From Pimelobacter simplex (lineage in GTDB: Bacteria > Actinomycetota > Actinomycetes > Propionibacteriales > Nocardioidaceae), in contig NZ_CP096276.1 of the NCBI RefSeq assembly GCF_024662235.1, positions 2,790,001-2,854,000 on the forward strand: a stretch of 64,000 nucleotides of DNA. The letters run 5' to 3'. The position numbers and the translations under genes are program-made. Positions 51,290-59,718 of this stretch are shown here, one piece after another. Within the stretch, counting starts at the first letter, position 1. Each line of letters opens with the position of its first letter. Below the pieces are notes generated by a model. The model was not told where the DNA came from and did not search any database. It saw only the letters and a list, made by a program, of their open reading frames with translations.

Positions 51290-52809
51290 GGCGCGCGGAG
51301 CTTGAACTTCTGGAGCTTGCCGGTCGCCGTGCGGGCCAGCTCGTCGCGGAACTCCACCGACGTCGGCGCCTTGTAGCCGGCCAGCCGGTCCTTGCACCAG
51401 CGGATCAGCTCGGCCTCCATCTCGGGGCCGGCGGTGGCGTCGGCGGAGAGCACGACGAGCGCCTTGATGGTCTCGCCCCACTTCTCGCTCGGGACGCCGA
51501 TGACGGCGACCTCGGCGACGGCCGGGTGCGAGAAGAGCGTGTCCTCGACCTCGATCGAGGTGACGTTCTCGCCGCCGGTGATGATGACGTCCTTCTTGCG
51601 GTCGGCGATGGTGAGGTAGCCGTCGTCGCCGACGAAGCCGCCGTCGCCGGTGTGGAACCAGCCGTCCTTGAGCGCGGCGGCCGACTCCTCGGGCTGCTCC
51701 CAGTAGCCCTCGAGGATCACGTTGGAGCGGGCCAGCACCTCGCCGGCGCCCTCCTCGGACTCGTCGATCGCCAGCCGTACGCCGAGCGCCGGCGCGCCCG
51801 CCCGGGTCAGCCGGGTGGCGCGCTCCTCGGCGGACAGGTCGTCCCACTCGGCCCGGGTGCGGTTGATGGTGAGGAGCGGGGAGGTCTCGGTGAGGCCGTA
51901 GATCTGGATGAACTCCCAGCCCAGCTCCTCCTGGACCCGGATGACGGTCTTGGTCGGCGGCGGGGCGCCGGCCATGATGATCCGCACCTTGTCGCGCCCG
52001 GGGATCTCGCCCTCCCAGGTCTGCGCGGCCTCCAGGACGGCGGCCGCGACCGCCGGCGCCGCGCACATCACGGTCACGCCGTGGTCGCGGACCCGGCGCA
52101 GGATCTCGGCGCCGTCGACCTTGCGCAGGATGACGTGCCGGGCGCCGACGCCGGTCATGGCGAAGGGCATCCCCCACCCGTTGGCGTGGAACTGCGGGAG
52201 CGTGTGGAGGTAGACGTCGCGGTCGCTGATCCCCGCGTGCAGGCCGAAGGTCAGCGCGTTGACCCAGATGTTGCGGTGGGTGATCTGGACGCCCTTGGGC
52301 CGCGCGGTCGTGCCGGAGGTGTAGTTGATCGTCGCCGTCGCGCCCTCGTCGTAGGCCCACGGGCGCGGCTCGGTGCCCGGGGCGGCGTAGAGCGCGTCGT
52401 CGTCACCGAGGACGTACTTCTGCTCGCAGGTGACCCCGGCGAGCGACTCCTCGAGCTCGGGGTCGACGTAGAGGACGCGGGCACCGGAGTGCTCGACGAT
52501 GTACTGCACCTCGTCGGGACTGAGCCGGAAGTTGACCGGCACCAGCACCCGGCCCCACCCGCTGACGCCGAAGAACGACGTGAGCAGCCGGCTGCTGTTG
52601 TGGCTGACGACCGCGACCCGGTCGCCCACCCCGATCCCGAGCTCGTCGAGCCGGGCGGCCTGGCGGCGCGCGAGCGCACCGATCTCGGCGTAGGTCAGCT
52701 CGCCCTGGCTCGGCGCGGGCTGGGTCGGCTCGTCGACGACGCCCACCCGCTCGCCGTACACCTGGACGGCGCGGTCGAGGAAGTCGTTGACGCTGAAGGG
52801 GACGAACAC
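51256..52809 (-). CDS. Acyl-CoA synthetase, AMP-forming
   Basis: A 517-residue ANL superfamily enzyme that activates a carboxylic acid with ATP and CoA. The P-loop is INYTSGTTARPKGVQITHRN, the adenylate motif is YGLTETSPLL, and the C-terminal TGDGG, DRKKDVIITGGENV and KLQKFKLR segments hold the other conserved core and catalytic Lys. I chose the GTG at 52809 with GGGAGG upstream; earlier in-frame starts add a sequence without homology. It resembles medium-chain fatty acid or feruloyl-type ligases. Substrate unknown. Confidence 0.9.
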   Translation of the reverse strand: MFVPFSVNDFLDRAVQVYGERVGVVDEPTQPAPSQGELTYAEIGALARRQAARLDELGIGVGDRVAVVSHNSSRLLTSFFGVSGWGRVLVPVNFRLSPDEVQYIVEHSGARVLYVDPELEESLAGVTCEQKYVLGDDDALYAAPGTEPRPWAYDEGATATINYTSGTTARPKGVQITHRNIWVNALTFGLHAGISDRDVYLHTLPQFHANGWGMPFAMTGVGARHVILRKVDGAEILRRVRDHGVTVMCAAPAVAAAVLEAAQTWEGEIPGRDKVRIIMAGAPPPTKTVIRVQEELGWEFIQIYGLTETSPLLTINRTRAEWDDLSAEERATRLTRAGAPALGVRLAIDESEEGAGEVLARSNVILEGYWEQPEESAAALKDGWFHTGDGGFVGDDGYLTIADRKKDVIITGGENVTSIEVEDTLFSHPAVAEVAVIGVPSEKWGETIKALVVLSADATAGPEMEAELIRWCKDRLAGYKAPTSVEFRDELARTATGKLQKFKLRAPYWEGLTRQVN

Positions 52810-52916
52810 GCGGGGGCCTCCCAGGGTGTGACACGGGTACGACACGGGTGTGACACGGACCACCCTAGGCCCGCAGGCCAGGCGTCCGCTCCCTCCCAAA
52901 GGATGCATTCAGGCAG

Positions 52917-52943
52917 ATGAGAGTCCTCTCATCCGGCTCTCAC
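52917..52943. promoter_or_regulatory. Operator ATGAGAG-N2-CTCTCAT with an extra CTCTCAC
   Basis: ATGAGAG (52917-52923), TC, CTCTCAT (52926-52932) form a perfect 7-base-arm palindrome. CTCTCAC follows at 52937-52943, 11 bases after CTCTCAT, the spacing of tandem OmpR-type sites. It stands 23 to 50 bases before the Asp-rich protein gene. The same core is found again at 56809-56824. Confidence 0.8.
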
Positions 52944-52965
52944 CGGCGGCCCACGGTGGGGCAGG

Positions 52966-53325
52966 ATGATCGACGTCATGGGACGGGTCGGGAAGGTGCT
53001 GCTGCCGCTCGCGCTGCTGCTCGTGCTCGTCGCCTTCGCGGCGGGCGCGGTGGTCGCCGCGGGCGCGGACGACGAGCCGCCGGCCCGGCCGCCCGTCGAC
53101 CTGCCGACGGCACCGGCCCCGACCACCCCGACCACGCCCGGCACGCCGACGCGGCCGACCGGCCCGGCCGCGCCCCGGACCACCGACGAGGTGATCCGGC
53201 CGCAGCCGGACCTCGACGACGATGACGATGACGATGACGACCACGGCGACGACGACCGCCGGGACGACGACCGGCGAGGCGGCCGGGACGACCGCGACGA
53301 CCGCGACGACCGCGATGACGACTGA
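52966..53325 (+). CDS. Asp-rich membrane-anchored or secreted protein
   Basis: A 119-residue protein (115 from the ATG at 52978). An N-terminal hydrophobic segment (LLPLALLLVLVAFAAGAVV) acts as signal or anchor, a Pro/Thr-rich spacer follows, and the C-terminal third is almost wholly Asp and Arg with a run of nine Asp and repeated RDD units. It might bind cations or a charged surface polymer. It is the first gene of a likely three-gene operon with the histidine kinase and response regulator, and overlaps the kinase gene by 11 bases. I know of no family. Confidence 0.75.
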   Translation: MIDVMGRVGKVLLPLALLLVLVAFAAGAVVAAGADDEPPARPPVDLPTAPAPTTPTTPGTPTRPTGPAAPRTTDEVIRPQPDLDDDDDDDDDHGDDDRRDDDRRGGRDDRDDRDDRDDD

Positions 53326-54751
53326 GCCCCGCCGCGGGGTCTCCGTCCGGACCCGGATCACCGCCGCGGTCGCCCTCCTCGTCACGGTCGCGCTCGCCGG
53401 CGCGGGGCTGATCGTCTACTTCGTCGAGAGCCGCTCGCTCACCGAGTCCACCCAGCGCGAGGTCGAGCAGGAGCTCGACGAGTTCGTCGCCCTGCAGAAG
53501 ACCGGCGACTTCACCTCCGTGCGCGCGCTGCTCGTGGGCTTCCTGGAACGCAACGTCCCCGACGAGGACGAGCTCCTCGTCGGCTGGGTCGGCGACGGCC
53601 GGATCGTGCACTTCCCCAAGGATCGCCTCGTGCGCGACCAGCGGTTCCTCGCCGCGGCCGCTCCCCTGGTCACCGACGGCGGTACGGCGTACCTCGACAC
53701 CGACCGCGGCGAGGTCCGGATCACCAGCCAGCCGGTCACCCAGGGCGACCAGCGCGGGGCGCTGCTCGTCGTGACCTTCCTCGACGAGGAGCGCGGCGAG
53801 CTGCTGCGCACGATGCGGACGTACGCCCTGGTCGCGGTCATCGCCGCCGTCCTCGTCACCGCGACCGCGGCGTGGCAGTCGGGCCGGCTGCTGCGCCCGC
53901 TGCGCAGCCTGCGCACGGCCACCGAGAGCACCAGCGCCACCGACCTGTCCCGGCGGCTGCCCGAGCGCGGCAATGACGACATCACCGCGCTCACCCGGAC
54001 CGTCAACGGCATGCTCGACCGGCTCGAGCACGCGTTCGCGGGGCAGCGGCAGTTCCTCGACGACGCCGGGCACGAGCTGCGCACGCCGCTGACGATCCTG
54101 CGCGGGCACCTCGAGCTGCTCGACCCGCACGACCCGGTCGAGGTCACCGAGACTCGCGCACTGCTGCTCGACGAGGTGGACCGGATGGCGCGCCTGGTGG
54201 GCGAGCTGATCCTGCTCGCCAAGAGCGACCGGCCCGACTTCCTCTCCCCCGCGACCACCGACATCGCCGGCCTGCTCGCCGCCGTGGTCACCAAGGCCCG
54301 CGCCCTCGGCGAGCGCGACTGGGTGCTCGCCCTCGGCGACGACCTCCCGGCGGACCTGGTCCTCGACGCCCAGCGGATCACCCAGGCACTGCTCGCCCTG
54401 GCCGACAACGCGGTCAAGCACACCGGCCCCGGCACCCGGATCGAGATCGGCGCCGGCCTCGGCAGCGGCGGCACCGGGACCACGCTGCGCTGCTGGGTGC
54501 ACGACGCCGGGCCCGGGGTCGCCCCGGCGGACCGGGAGCGGATCTTCCAGCGGTTCGGCCGGGCTGCCGTACCGGAGGGGGACGAGGGGTTCGGCCTCGG
54601 GCTGTCCATCGTCGCCGCGATCGCCGAGGCCCACGGCGGCCGGGCGTACGCCGACCCGGCGCCGGGCGCCGGCGCCCGCTTCGTGGTCGAGGTTCCGGCC
54701 GTCCGCCCCGACCCGACCGACACCGAGGAGCTCTCGTGGCCCGCATCCTGA
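53315..54751 (+). CDS. Sensor histidine kinase
   Basis: A 478-residue membrane kinase. Helix 1 lies near residues 14-37, an extracytoplasmic region of about 130 residues follows, helix 2 is near 168-188, then HAMP, HisKA with His253 (DDAGHELRTPLTIL) and HATPase_c (ADNAVKHTGPG, HDAGPGVAPADRE, GFGLGLSIVAAIAEAHGG). It starts at the ATG 53315 in the end of the Asp-rich gene and ends over the response regulator start. Confidence 0.93.
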   Translation: MTTEPRRGVSVRTRITAAVALLVTVALAGAGLIVYFVESRSLTESTQREVEQELDEFVALQKTGDFTSVRALLVGFLERNVPDEDELLVGWVGDGRIVHFPKDRLVRDQRFLAAAAPLVTDGGTAYLDTDRGEVRITSQPVTQGDQRGALLVVTFLDEERGELLRTMRTYALVAVIAAVLVTATAAWQSGRLLRPLRSLRTATESTSATDLSRRLPERGNDDITALTRTVNGMLDRLEHAFAGQRQFLDDAGHELRTPLTILRGHLELLDPHDPVEVTETRALLLDEVDRMARLVGELILLAKSDRPDFLSPATTDIAGLLAAVVTKARALGERDWVLALGDDLPADLVLDAQRITQALLALADNAVKHTGPGTRIEIGAGLGSGGTGTTLRCWVHDAGPGVAPADRERIFQRFGRAAVPEGDEGFGLGLSIVAAIAEAHGGRAYADPAPGAGARFVVEVPAVRPDPTDTEELSWPAS

Positions 54752-55410
54752 TCGTCGAGGACGAGGAGCGGATCGCCTCGTTCGTCGCCAAGGGCCTGCG
54801 CGCCGAGGGCCACCAGACGACCGTCGCCGGCGACGGCCTGACCGGGCTCGACCACGCGCTCTCCGGCGACTTCGACCTGCTGGTGCTCGACATCGGCCTG
54901 CCCCGCCTCGACGGCTTCGCAGTCCTCGACCAGCTGCGCGCCCAGGGCTCGCGGATGCCCGTCATCGTGCTCACCGCCCGGGACTCGGTCACCGACACGG
55001 TCACCGCGCTCGAGGGCGGTGCGGACGACTACATGCCCAAGCCGTTCCGGTTCGCCGAGCTCAACGCCCGGGTCAAGCTGCGGCTGCGCCGCCTGGCCCC
55101 GGCCGACGGCGCGGCCGACGTCCTCGACCACCTCAGCGCCGGCCGCGTCCACCTCGACCTGCGCACCCGCCGGGCCACGGTGGCCGGGCGCGAGGTCGAG
55201 CTGTCCGCGCGGGAGTTCGCGCTCGCCGAGATCTTCCTGCGCCATGCCGGCCAGGTGCTGTCCCGCGAGCAGCTCCTCGACCACGTCTGGGGGCTGGACT
55301 TCGACCCGGGCTCCAACGTGGTCGACGTGTACGTCGGCTACCTGCGCCGCAAGCTGGGCGCCGACACGATCACGACCGTGCGCGGCATGGGCTACCGGCT
55401 CGACCGCTAG
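54736..55410 (+). CDS. OmpR-family response regulator
   Basis: A 224-residue regulator with phosphorylated Asp52 (LLVLDIGLPRLDG), Lys in MPKPF near residue 100 and a winged-helix C-terminus (SAREFALAEIFLRHAGQVLS; VDVYVGYLRRKLG; TTVRGMGYRLDR). It starts with GTG at 54736. It is the likely binder of the ATGAGAG-N2-CTCTCAT palindromes at 52917 and 56809, one before its own operon. It converges with the Ser/Thr kinase gene. Confidence 0.94.
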   Translation: MARILIVEDEERIASFVAKGLRAEGHQTTVAGDGLTGLDHALSGDFDLLVLDIGLPRLDGFAVLDQLRAQGSRMPVIVLTARDSVTDTVTALEGGADDYMPKPFRFAELNARVKLRLRRLAPADGAADVLDHLSAGRVHLDLRTRRATVAGREVELSAREFALAEIFLRHAGQVLSREQLLDHVWGLDFDPGSNVVDVYVGYLRRKLGADTITTVRGMGYRLDR

Positions 55411-56288
55411 CTCTTCCAGCTCAGCCGCGGCGCCGGCAGCGCGGCCAGCTCGGGCTCGAGCGCCTCGGCGACCTCGCGCGGCGCGGGCCGGTCGGCCGGG
55501 TCGGGCTCCAGCATCGCGTGGACGACCTTCGCCACCGCCGCCGGTACGTCCTCGGGCAGCTCGGCCGGCGCGTCGAGCAGCTGCGGGAAGCGGGCCGCGG
55601 GCTCCACGGCGTCCGGGTCGCCCTCGCGGAAGGCGCGGACGCCGGCCACCGCGTGGAACAGCGTGGTGCCCAGTCCCCAGACGTCGCTGGCGTAGCCCGG
55701 CACGCCGTACGCCGTCCCGGGCGCGGCCTGCTCGGGCGCGAGGTAGGCGTCGGTCCCGATCGGCGTGGTCAGCGCCGCCGCCTCGGCATCCGGGCGCGCC
55801 ACGGACAGGTCGATCATCCGCGCCGGGTCGCCCATGATCACGTTGCTCGGCTTGATGTCGAGGTGGCACACGTCCGCATGCCGGAAGAAGTGCAGCGCCG
55901 AGGCGAGGTCGATCGCCAGCGGGAGGTACTGCTGCGGCGAGAGCCGCCGGTGCCGCCGGATCAACCGGGTCAGGCTGGGCCCCTCGACGTGCTCCAGGAC
56001 CAGGTGCGGACGCGGCCCCTCGGCGTCGTGGCGCAGGCCGCGGACGACCACCGGGTGGTGCGCGACGTCGAGCGCGGTCGCCTCGCGCACGAGGGCGCGG
56101 ACCGTGCGCTCGTCGTCGGCCTCGGCGGGCCGGACGACCTTGACCACGACGGGACCGTAGGTGATCTCGTCGAACGCGAGGTACGCCTCGTAGGCGGAGC
56201 CACCCCCGAGCAGCCGCTGCGCGGTCAGCTCGGGGGTGATCGCGTCACCCTCGGCGAAGTGCCAGGAGGACAGCTCCACGGTGCTCAC
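55407..56288 (-). CDS. Ser/Thr protein kinase (DLS in place of DFG)
   Basis: A 293-residue Hanks-type kinase without a transmembrane or sensor domain. The ATP Lys is K50 (VVVKVVRP), the catalytic loop is CHLDIKPSNV with D144, K146 and N149, and the APE-like motif is GTDAYLAPEQ. The Mg-binding DFG is replaced by DLS (D160). The Gly loop is LGGGSAYEAY. It probably remains active because the Asp is present. It overlaps the downstream stop/upstream start of the exported Arg/Asp-rich protein gene by GTGA. Confidence 0.9.
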   Translation of the reverse strand: MSTVELSSWHFAEGDAITPELTAQRLLGGGSAYEAYLAFDEITYGPVVVKVVRPAEADDERTVRALVREATALDVAHHPVVVRGLRHDAEGPRPHLVLEHVEGPSLTRLIRRHRRLSPQQYLPLAIDLASALHFFRHADVCHLDIKPSNVIMGDPARMIDLSVARPDAEAAALTTPIGTDAYLAPEQAAPGTAYGVPGYASDVWGLGTTLFHAVAGVRAFREGDPDAVEPAARFPQLLDAPAELPEDVPAAVAKVVHAMLEPDPADRPAPREVAEALEPELAALPAPRLSWKS

Positions 56289-56722
56289 CCGCGGGTGTTG
56301 TGCCGGCTGCGGTCGTTGGTGTGGTTGCGCGACCAGTCGCGGACCTTGGGGCCGGGGCCGTCCTGGGTCCAGTCGCGGACGGCACGGCCCGAGCGGCTGT
56401 CGTCGCGACCGCTGCGCGCGCCGGTCCGGGTGTTGTCGCGGCTGTTGCCGGTCCGGGTGACCCGGGTGTTGGTCCGGGTCTGGGCCTTCGTGCCGGTGTG
56501 GGTGTCGGCCACCTGGCGGGCGCGGAGGGCGTCGGCCGGGTCGTCGTCATCGTCCTCGACGACGAGCACGACGTCCGGGGTGTCCTCCTCGCGCTTGACG
56601 GCGAGGTCGCCGTCCGAGCCGCTGCCCGCGTCGGCGGGCCAGGCGAGCAGGCTCACGGTCAGGCCGGAGGCCATCAGGCCGACCAGTCCGGTCGCGACGG
56701 CGGCGATGGGCTTCTTCTTCAT
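56285..56722 (-). CDS. Exported Arg/Asp/Thr-rich low-complexity protein
   Basis: A 145-residue protein with a signal-like N-terminus (KKKPIAAVATGLVGLMASG) and then an acidic patch (VLVVEDDDDDPADAL) followed by about 75 residues rich in Arg, Thr, Asn, Asp, Gly, with repeated NTR, TRTGN and RDWS units. There is no recognised domain. It is coupled to the Ser/Thr kinase gene and its promoter region carries the palindrome shared with the two-component operon. The start is the ATG 56722. Confidence 0.75.
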   Translation of the reverse strand: MKKKPIAAVATGLVGLMASGLTVSLLAWPADAGSGSDGDLAVKREEDTPDVVLVVEDDDDDPADALRARQVADTHTGTKAQTRTNTRVTRTGNSRDNTRTGARSGRDDSRSGRAVRDWTQDGPGPKVRDWSRNHTNDRSRHNTRG

Positions 56723-56802
56723 GGGTGCTCCTCGGTCCGGGGGGACGTCGACCCTGCGTCGACGTCCCTCACCTTTCCGAGCGGCCGTGAGGTCACCATG
56801 AG

Positions 56803-56830
56803 CCGACCATGAGAGGGCTCTCATGGTCGG
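56803..56830. promoter_or_regulatory. Operator with perfect 13-base arms around ATGAGAG-N2-CTCTCAT
   Basis: CCGACCATGAGAG (56803-56815), GG, CTCTCATGGTCGG (56818-56830) is a perfect palindrome. ACCATGAG also occurs 11 bases upstream (56795-56802), the tandem spacing of OmpR-type sites. It lies about 80 bases upstream of the start of the exported Arg/Asp-rich gene. Confidence 0.8.
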
Positions 56831-56846
56831 CGTCGTGCCGGTGCGC

Positions 56847-57470
56847 TCAGCCGTGCTTGATCTTCGGCGACATCTTGCCGGGGCCGAAGCCGGCGCCCAT
56901 GCCCCCGCGCAGGGCGTCGTCGCTGTAGCTGTAGTCGTCGTCGCTGAAGATGTCCATCGTCGTCACGTCGAGGCTGAACCGGACCCAGCGCGGGTTGCCC
57001 AGGCAGGAACGCGGGATCTTCGTGGTCATCACCGTGCGGCCCTTGTCGAAGGTGCGCTTCAGCCCGGGGCAGCGGACCGTGGGGTCCTTGCGCTTCGAGC
57101 TGAAGTCGAGGAGCTCGACGCTGTTGCCGAGCATCGGCATCCGCATCGACATGAGCAGGAACCGCTTGTTCGGCGTGCGGATCAGCGAGTTCACCATGAG
57201 CGCGCCCTTCATCGCGGTCCGGGTGCGGACCTTGATGGTGAGGTGACGGCCCCGGTGGTTCGCGACCACGCGCGTGACGTCGATGTCGGTGCGATCGGGC
57301 ACGGGCGTCAGCTCGCCGACCTCCCCCATCGTCTCCCGGACGACATCGCCCACGGCGTCGTCGTGGGTCCACCGCTCGGCCTGGGCGGGCGCGGCGAGCG
57401 CGGCGGTCGTGCCGACCAGCGCGAGGGACAAGGACAGGGTGGCGACGGTACGCCGGACGGTGCTGAGCAT
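56847..57470 (-). CDS. Secreted protein of unknown function
   Basis: A 207-residue exported protein with a Sec signal (residues about 1-32, ending APAQA). The mature part starts ERWTHDDAVGDVVRE and has a beta-rich region and a C-terminal Gly/Met/Asp-rich tail (FSDDDYSYSDDALRGG). Similar signal-plus-HDDAxGDV proteins occur in Nocardioides, with no known role. I chose the ATG at 57470 because the hydrophobic core begins a few residues later; the ribosome binding site is weak. Confidence 0.75.
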   Translation of the reverse strand: MLSTVRRTVATLSLSLALVGTTAALAAPAQAERWTHDDAVGDVVRETMGEVGELTPVPDRTDIDVTRVVANHRGRHLTIKVRTRTAMKGALMVNSLIRTPNKRFLLMSMRMPMLGNSVELLDFSSKRKDPTVRCPGLKRTFDKGRTVMTTKIPRSCLGNPRWVRFSLDVTTMDIFSDDDYSYSDDALRGGMGAGFGPGKMSPKIKHG

Positions 57471-57546
57471 GGGGATACCTTGGCAGAGGCTCACCATTCT
57501 CGGGACAGGACCCGGCAGATGACGCGTGTCCCGAGGCTCCGCAGGC

Positions 57547-58068
57547 TCACGAGGACCGCGCGCGCCGGTGCCGCCGTACGGCGTCGCGGTTGGCGCAGGC
57601 GTGCGAGCAGTACCGCTGGCGCCCCGGCCGGCTGTGGTCGGCGAACGCCCGCCCGCACTCGTCGAGGGCGCAGCGCCCGAGCCGGTGCATGCCGTGCGCG
57701 GTGAGGTGGTCGGCCGCGGCGACCGCGCTCGACGCGGCCAGGATCTCGCCCAGGCTGGCGTCGTCCGGGCGGTGGTGGACGTGCCAGCCGCTGCCGTCGT
57801 GGTCGGTCACCGTGGGCGGCCCGGCGTACCGCGCGAGCAGCTCGTTGAGGACGACGACCCGCGCCGCCTCGTCCACGGCGTCGACCATCCGGGCCCACGC
57901 CGCCAGGCACGCGCCGACCACGGCGAGGTCGCTCTCCCGCGGCCGGCTCTCCAGCGGCATGCCCGCCGCGACCCAGCGCGCCGCGACCTCGTCGGCGTCC
58001 GCCGGCGGCTCGTTGAGCAGGCCGATCATCACGTCCAGCAGCGGGCGTGCGTAAGGCTTTACAAGCAC
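57547..58068 (-). CDS. CGNR zinc finger domain regulator
   Basis: A protein of about 173 residues with a C-terminal CGNR zinc finger: CALDECGRAFADHSRPGRQR, then YCSHACANRDAVRRHR, where the ANRDA stands for the GNR. The N-terminal domain has LLDVMIGLLNEPPADADEVA, typical of this family (stress-induced transcription regulators). The start is uncertain: the GTG 58068 or an upstream ATG at 58110. It is divergent from the MFS gene and is probably its regulator. Confidence 0.85.
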   Translation of the reverse strand: MLVKPYARPLLDVMIGLLNEPPADADEVAARWVAAGMPLESRPRESDLAVVGACLAAWARMVDAVDEAARVVVLNELLARYAGPPTVTDHDGSGWHVHHRPDDASLGEILAASSAVAAADHLTAHGMHRLGRCALDECGRAFADHSRPGRQRYCSHACANRDAVRRHRRARSS

Positions 58069-58080
58069 AAGGGCATTACA
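58055..58080. promoter_or_regulatory. Direct repeats GGCTTTACA / GGCATTACA between CGNR and MFS genes
   Basis: GGCTTTACA (58055-58063) and GGCATTACA (58072-58080) occur 17 bases apart in an AT-richer stretch in front of the MFS start at 58095. They may be a binding site for the CGNR regulator, or part of promoter elements; direct proof is lacking. Confidence 0.45.
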
Positions 58081-58094
58081 CCACGCTCCGAGCC

Positions 58095-59495
58095 ATGGCC
58101 CCCACCCCACCGCGTCCCCCCGGTTGGCAGCCGCTGGTCGCCTGCTGCCTGAGCACCTTCCTCCTGCTCCTCTACACGTCCGTGGTCACGGTGGCGCTGC
58201 CCAGCATCGGCGCGGACCTCGGCGCCGGCTTCGCGGCCCAGCAGTGGGTGGTCGACGGCTACACCGTCGCGCTGGCCGGCCTCCTGCTCGGCGCCGGAGC
58301 CCTGAGCGACGCCGCCGGGAGCCGCCGGGTGCACCTGGCCGGCCTGGCCGGGTTCACCGCGGCGACGCTCGCCTGCGCCCTGGCCGGATCGCCCGGCTGG
58401 CTCGTCGCGGCCACCGCCGCGCAGGGCGTGGCAGGTGCGGCCCTGTTCGCGACGATCCTGCCGCTCATCGCCCAGACCTACACCGAGCCACGGCGCCGGG
58501 CGAGCGCCTTCGGGATCTGGGGCGCCGTGGCCGGCGGCGCCTCCGCGGTCGGCACCGTGGGCGGCGGCCTCCTCACGGCGTACGCCGGCTGGCGGTGGCT
58601 CTTCGGGGCCGGACTCCCCCTGTGCGCGCTCGCCCTCGTCCTGGCCCACCGCTCGCTCCCCCGGACACCTCAGGCGACGGCGCGGCCCCCGGCGGACCGG
58701 CGCGGCATCGCCCTGATCACCGTCGCGATCACCGCGGCCGCCACGGCCGTGATCGGCGGCGGGTCCTGGTGGGCCGCCGCCGTCGCCGCGCTCGCCCTGG
58801 CCGGCTTCGTGCACACCGAGCGGCGCTGCCCCCACCCCGTGCTCCCGCTCGGCCTGCTCACCTCGCCCCGGTACGCCGCGGTGCTCCTGACCGCCTTCGG
58901 CTACTACTTCGCCGCGTTCGGCGCGCTGCCCGCCCTGGCCACCTGGCTCCAGACCGACCTGCACCTGGGCCCGCTGACCACCTCGCTGGTCCTCGTCGCC
59001 CAGCTGCTCGTGTTCATCGCCGTCTCCGGCCTGCTCACCCGGCACCTGCACGCCCTCGCCCCCACCTGGACGCTCGGCGCCGGCACGATCCTGGTCGGCC
59101 TCGGCGCCCTCGCCGGGACCGCGCTGGCCCTCGGCCCGGCCTGGCCGGCCCTGGCGCCCTTCCTGGTCCTGACCGGCTTCGGCGCCGGCCTGGTCTCCCC
59201 CGCGCTCCCGGCACTGGCGATCGCCGCCGCCCCCGCGCACCGGGCCGGGGTCGCGAGCAGCGCCGCGAACGCCGTACGCCAGCTCGGGCTGGCGCTCGGC
59301 ATCGCCGCCTGCGGGACGATCGCCGCGACCTCGGGCGGCGCGGTCACCCGCGCCGGGCTCTCCGCCGCCCTCGCCGCATGCGCCCTGACGGCGCTCGGGA
59401 CCGGGGTCCTCGCGGCGGTGCTGCTGAGGGGTGGTGGGCGCAACAGGGATCGAACCTGTGACCGCCTCGTTGTAAGCGAGGAGCTCTACCGCTGA
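58095..59495 (+). CDS. MFS transporter (DHA2-like), 3' end overlaps tRNA antisense
   Basis: A 466-residue transporter with about 13-14 membrane helices in the DHA2 drug:H+ style. The N-terminal part reads VTVALPSIGADLGAGFAAQQ, with the motif C-like GGASAVGTVGGGLLTAYAGW. The last about 20 residues (NRDRTCDRLVVSEELYR) come from the antisense strand of a tRNA-Val gene, so this tail is not part of the family. The natural stop was probably lost and replaced by the tRNA region. It starts at the ATG 58095 and is divergent from a CGNR regulator. Confidence 0.85.
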   Translation: MAPTPPRPPGWQPLVACCLSTFLLLLYTSVVTVALPSIGADLGAGFAAQQWVVDGYTVALAGLLLGAGALSDAAGSRRVHLAGLAGFTAATLACALAGSPGWLVAATAAQGVAGAALFATILPLIAQTYTEPRRRASAFGIWGAVAGGASAVGTVGGGLLTAYAGWRWLFGAGLPLCALALVLAHRSLPRTPQATARPPADRRGIALITVAITAAATAVIGGGSWWAAAVAALALAGFVHTERRCPHPVLPLGLLTSPRYAAVLLTAFGYYFAAFGALPALATWLQTDLHLGPLTTSLVLVAQLLVFIAVSGLLTRHLHALAPTWTLGAGTILVGLGALAGTALALGPAWPALAPFLVLTGFGAGLVSPALPALAIAAAPAHRAGVASSAANAVRQLGLALGIAACGTIAATSGGAVTRAGLSAALAACALTALGTGVLAAVLLRGGGRNRDRTCDRLVVSEELYR

Positions 59496-59506
59496 GCTAT
59501 GCGCCC
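59432..59506 (-). tRNA. tRNA-Val (anticodon TAC), CCA encoded
   Basis: A complete 75-base cloverleaf read on the minus strand. The acceptor GGGCGCA pairs with TGCGCCC, the D arm is GCTC/GAGC, the anticodon stem CCTCG/CGAGG has loop CTTACAA with anticodon TAC, and the T arm is ACAGG/CCTGT with TTCGATC. CCA is encoded. TAC reads GUA, so this is valine. It overlaps the MFS stop on the other strand by 64 bases. Confidence 0.97.
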
Positions 59507-59585
59507 CAGAAGCCGGGACAGCGTACCGAAGCCTGCTCCGGGCACCGAAACGAGGCGCACTCAGGAGAAAGCGTCAAAAATGAGC

Positions 59586-59619
59586 CGAACCGCTGGCGTC
59601 TCGGGTCACCAGCGGTTCG
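59586..59619 (-). terminator. Terminator of the fadD/ahpE transcript
   Basis: CGAACCGCTGG (59586-59596) pairs with CCAGCGGTTCG (59609-59619), 11 base pairs with a 12-base loop. On the minus strand it is followed by GCTCATTTTTG, a T run. It lies about 100 bases after the ahpE stop and is thus the likely end of that operon. Between 59507 and 59585 and between 59620 and 59718 I see nothing else. Confidence 0.75.
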
Positions 59620-59718
59620 ACAACAGGAACATTACCGGCCACCCCCGGCCCGTCCAACCGTTCCCGGGGATTTGGGCCAAAAATGATCCGAAAGAACTAG
59701 ACGACCTACCCGACCGGC

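Noticed and set aside
51256..52908. Longer start of the acyl-CoA synthetase at 52908
   Set aside because: The extra 33 residues have no family similarity, and the GTG at 52809 has a good ribosome binding site.
53222..53325. Short GAC/CGN tandem repeats looked like a CRISPR-like or satellite array
   Set aside because: They are codon repeats of the Asp/Arg tail, with no constant spacers.
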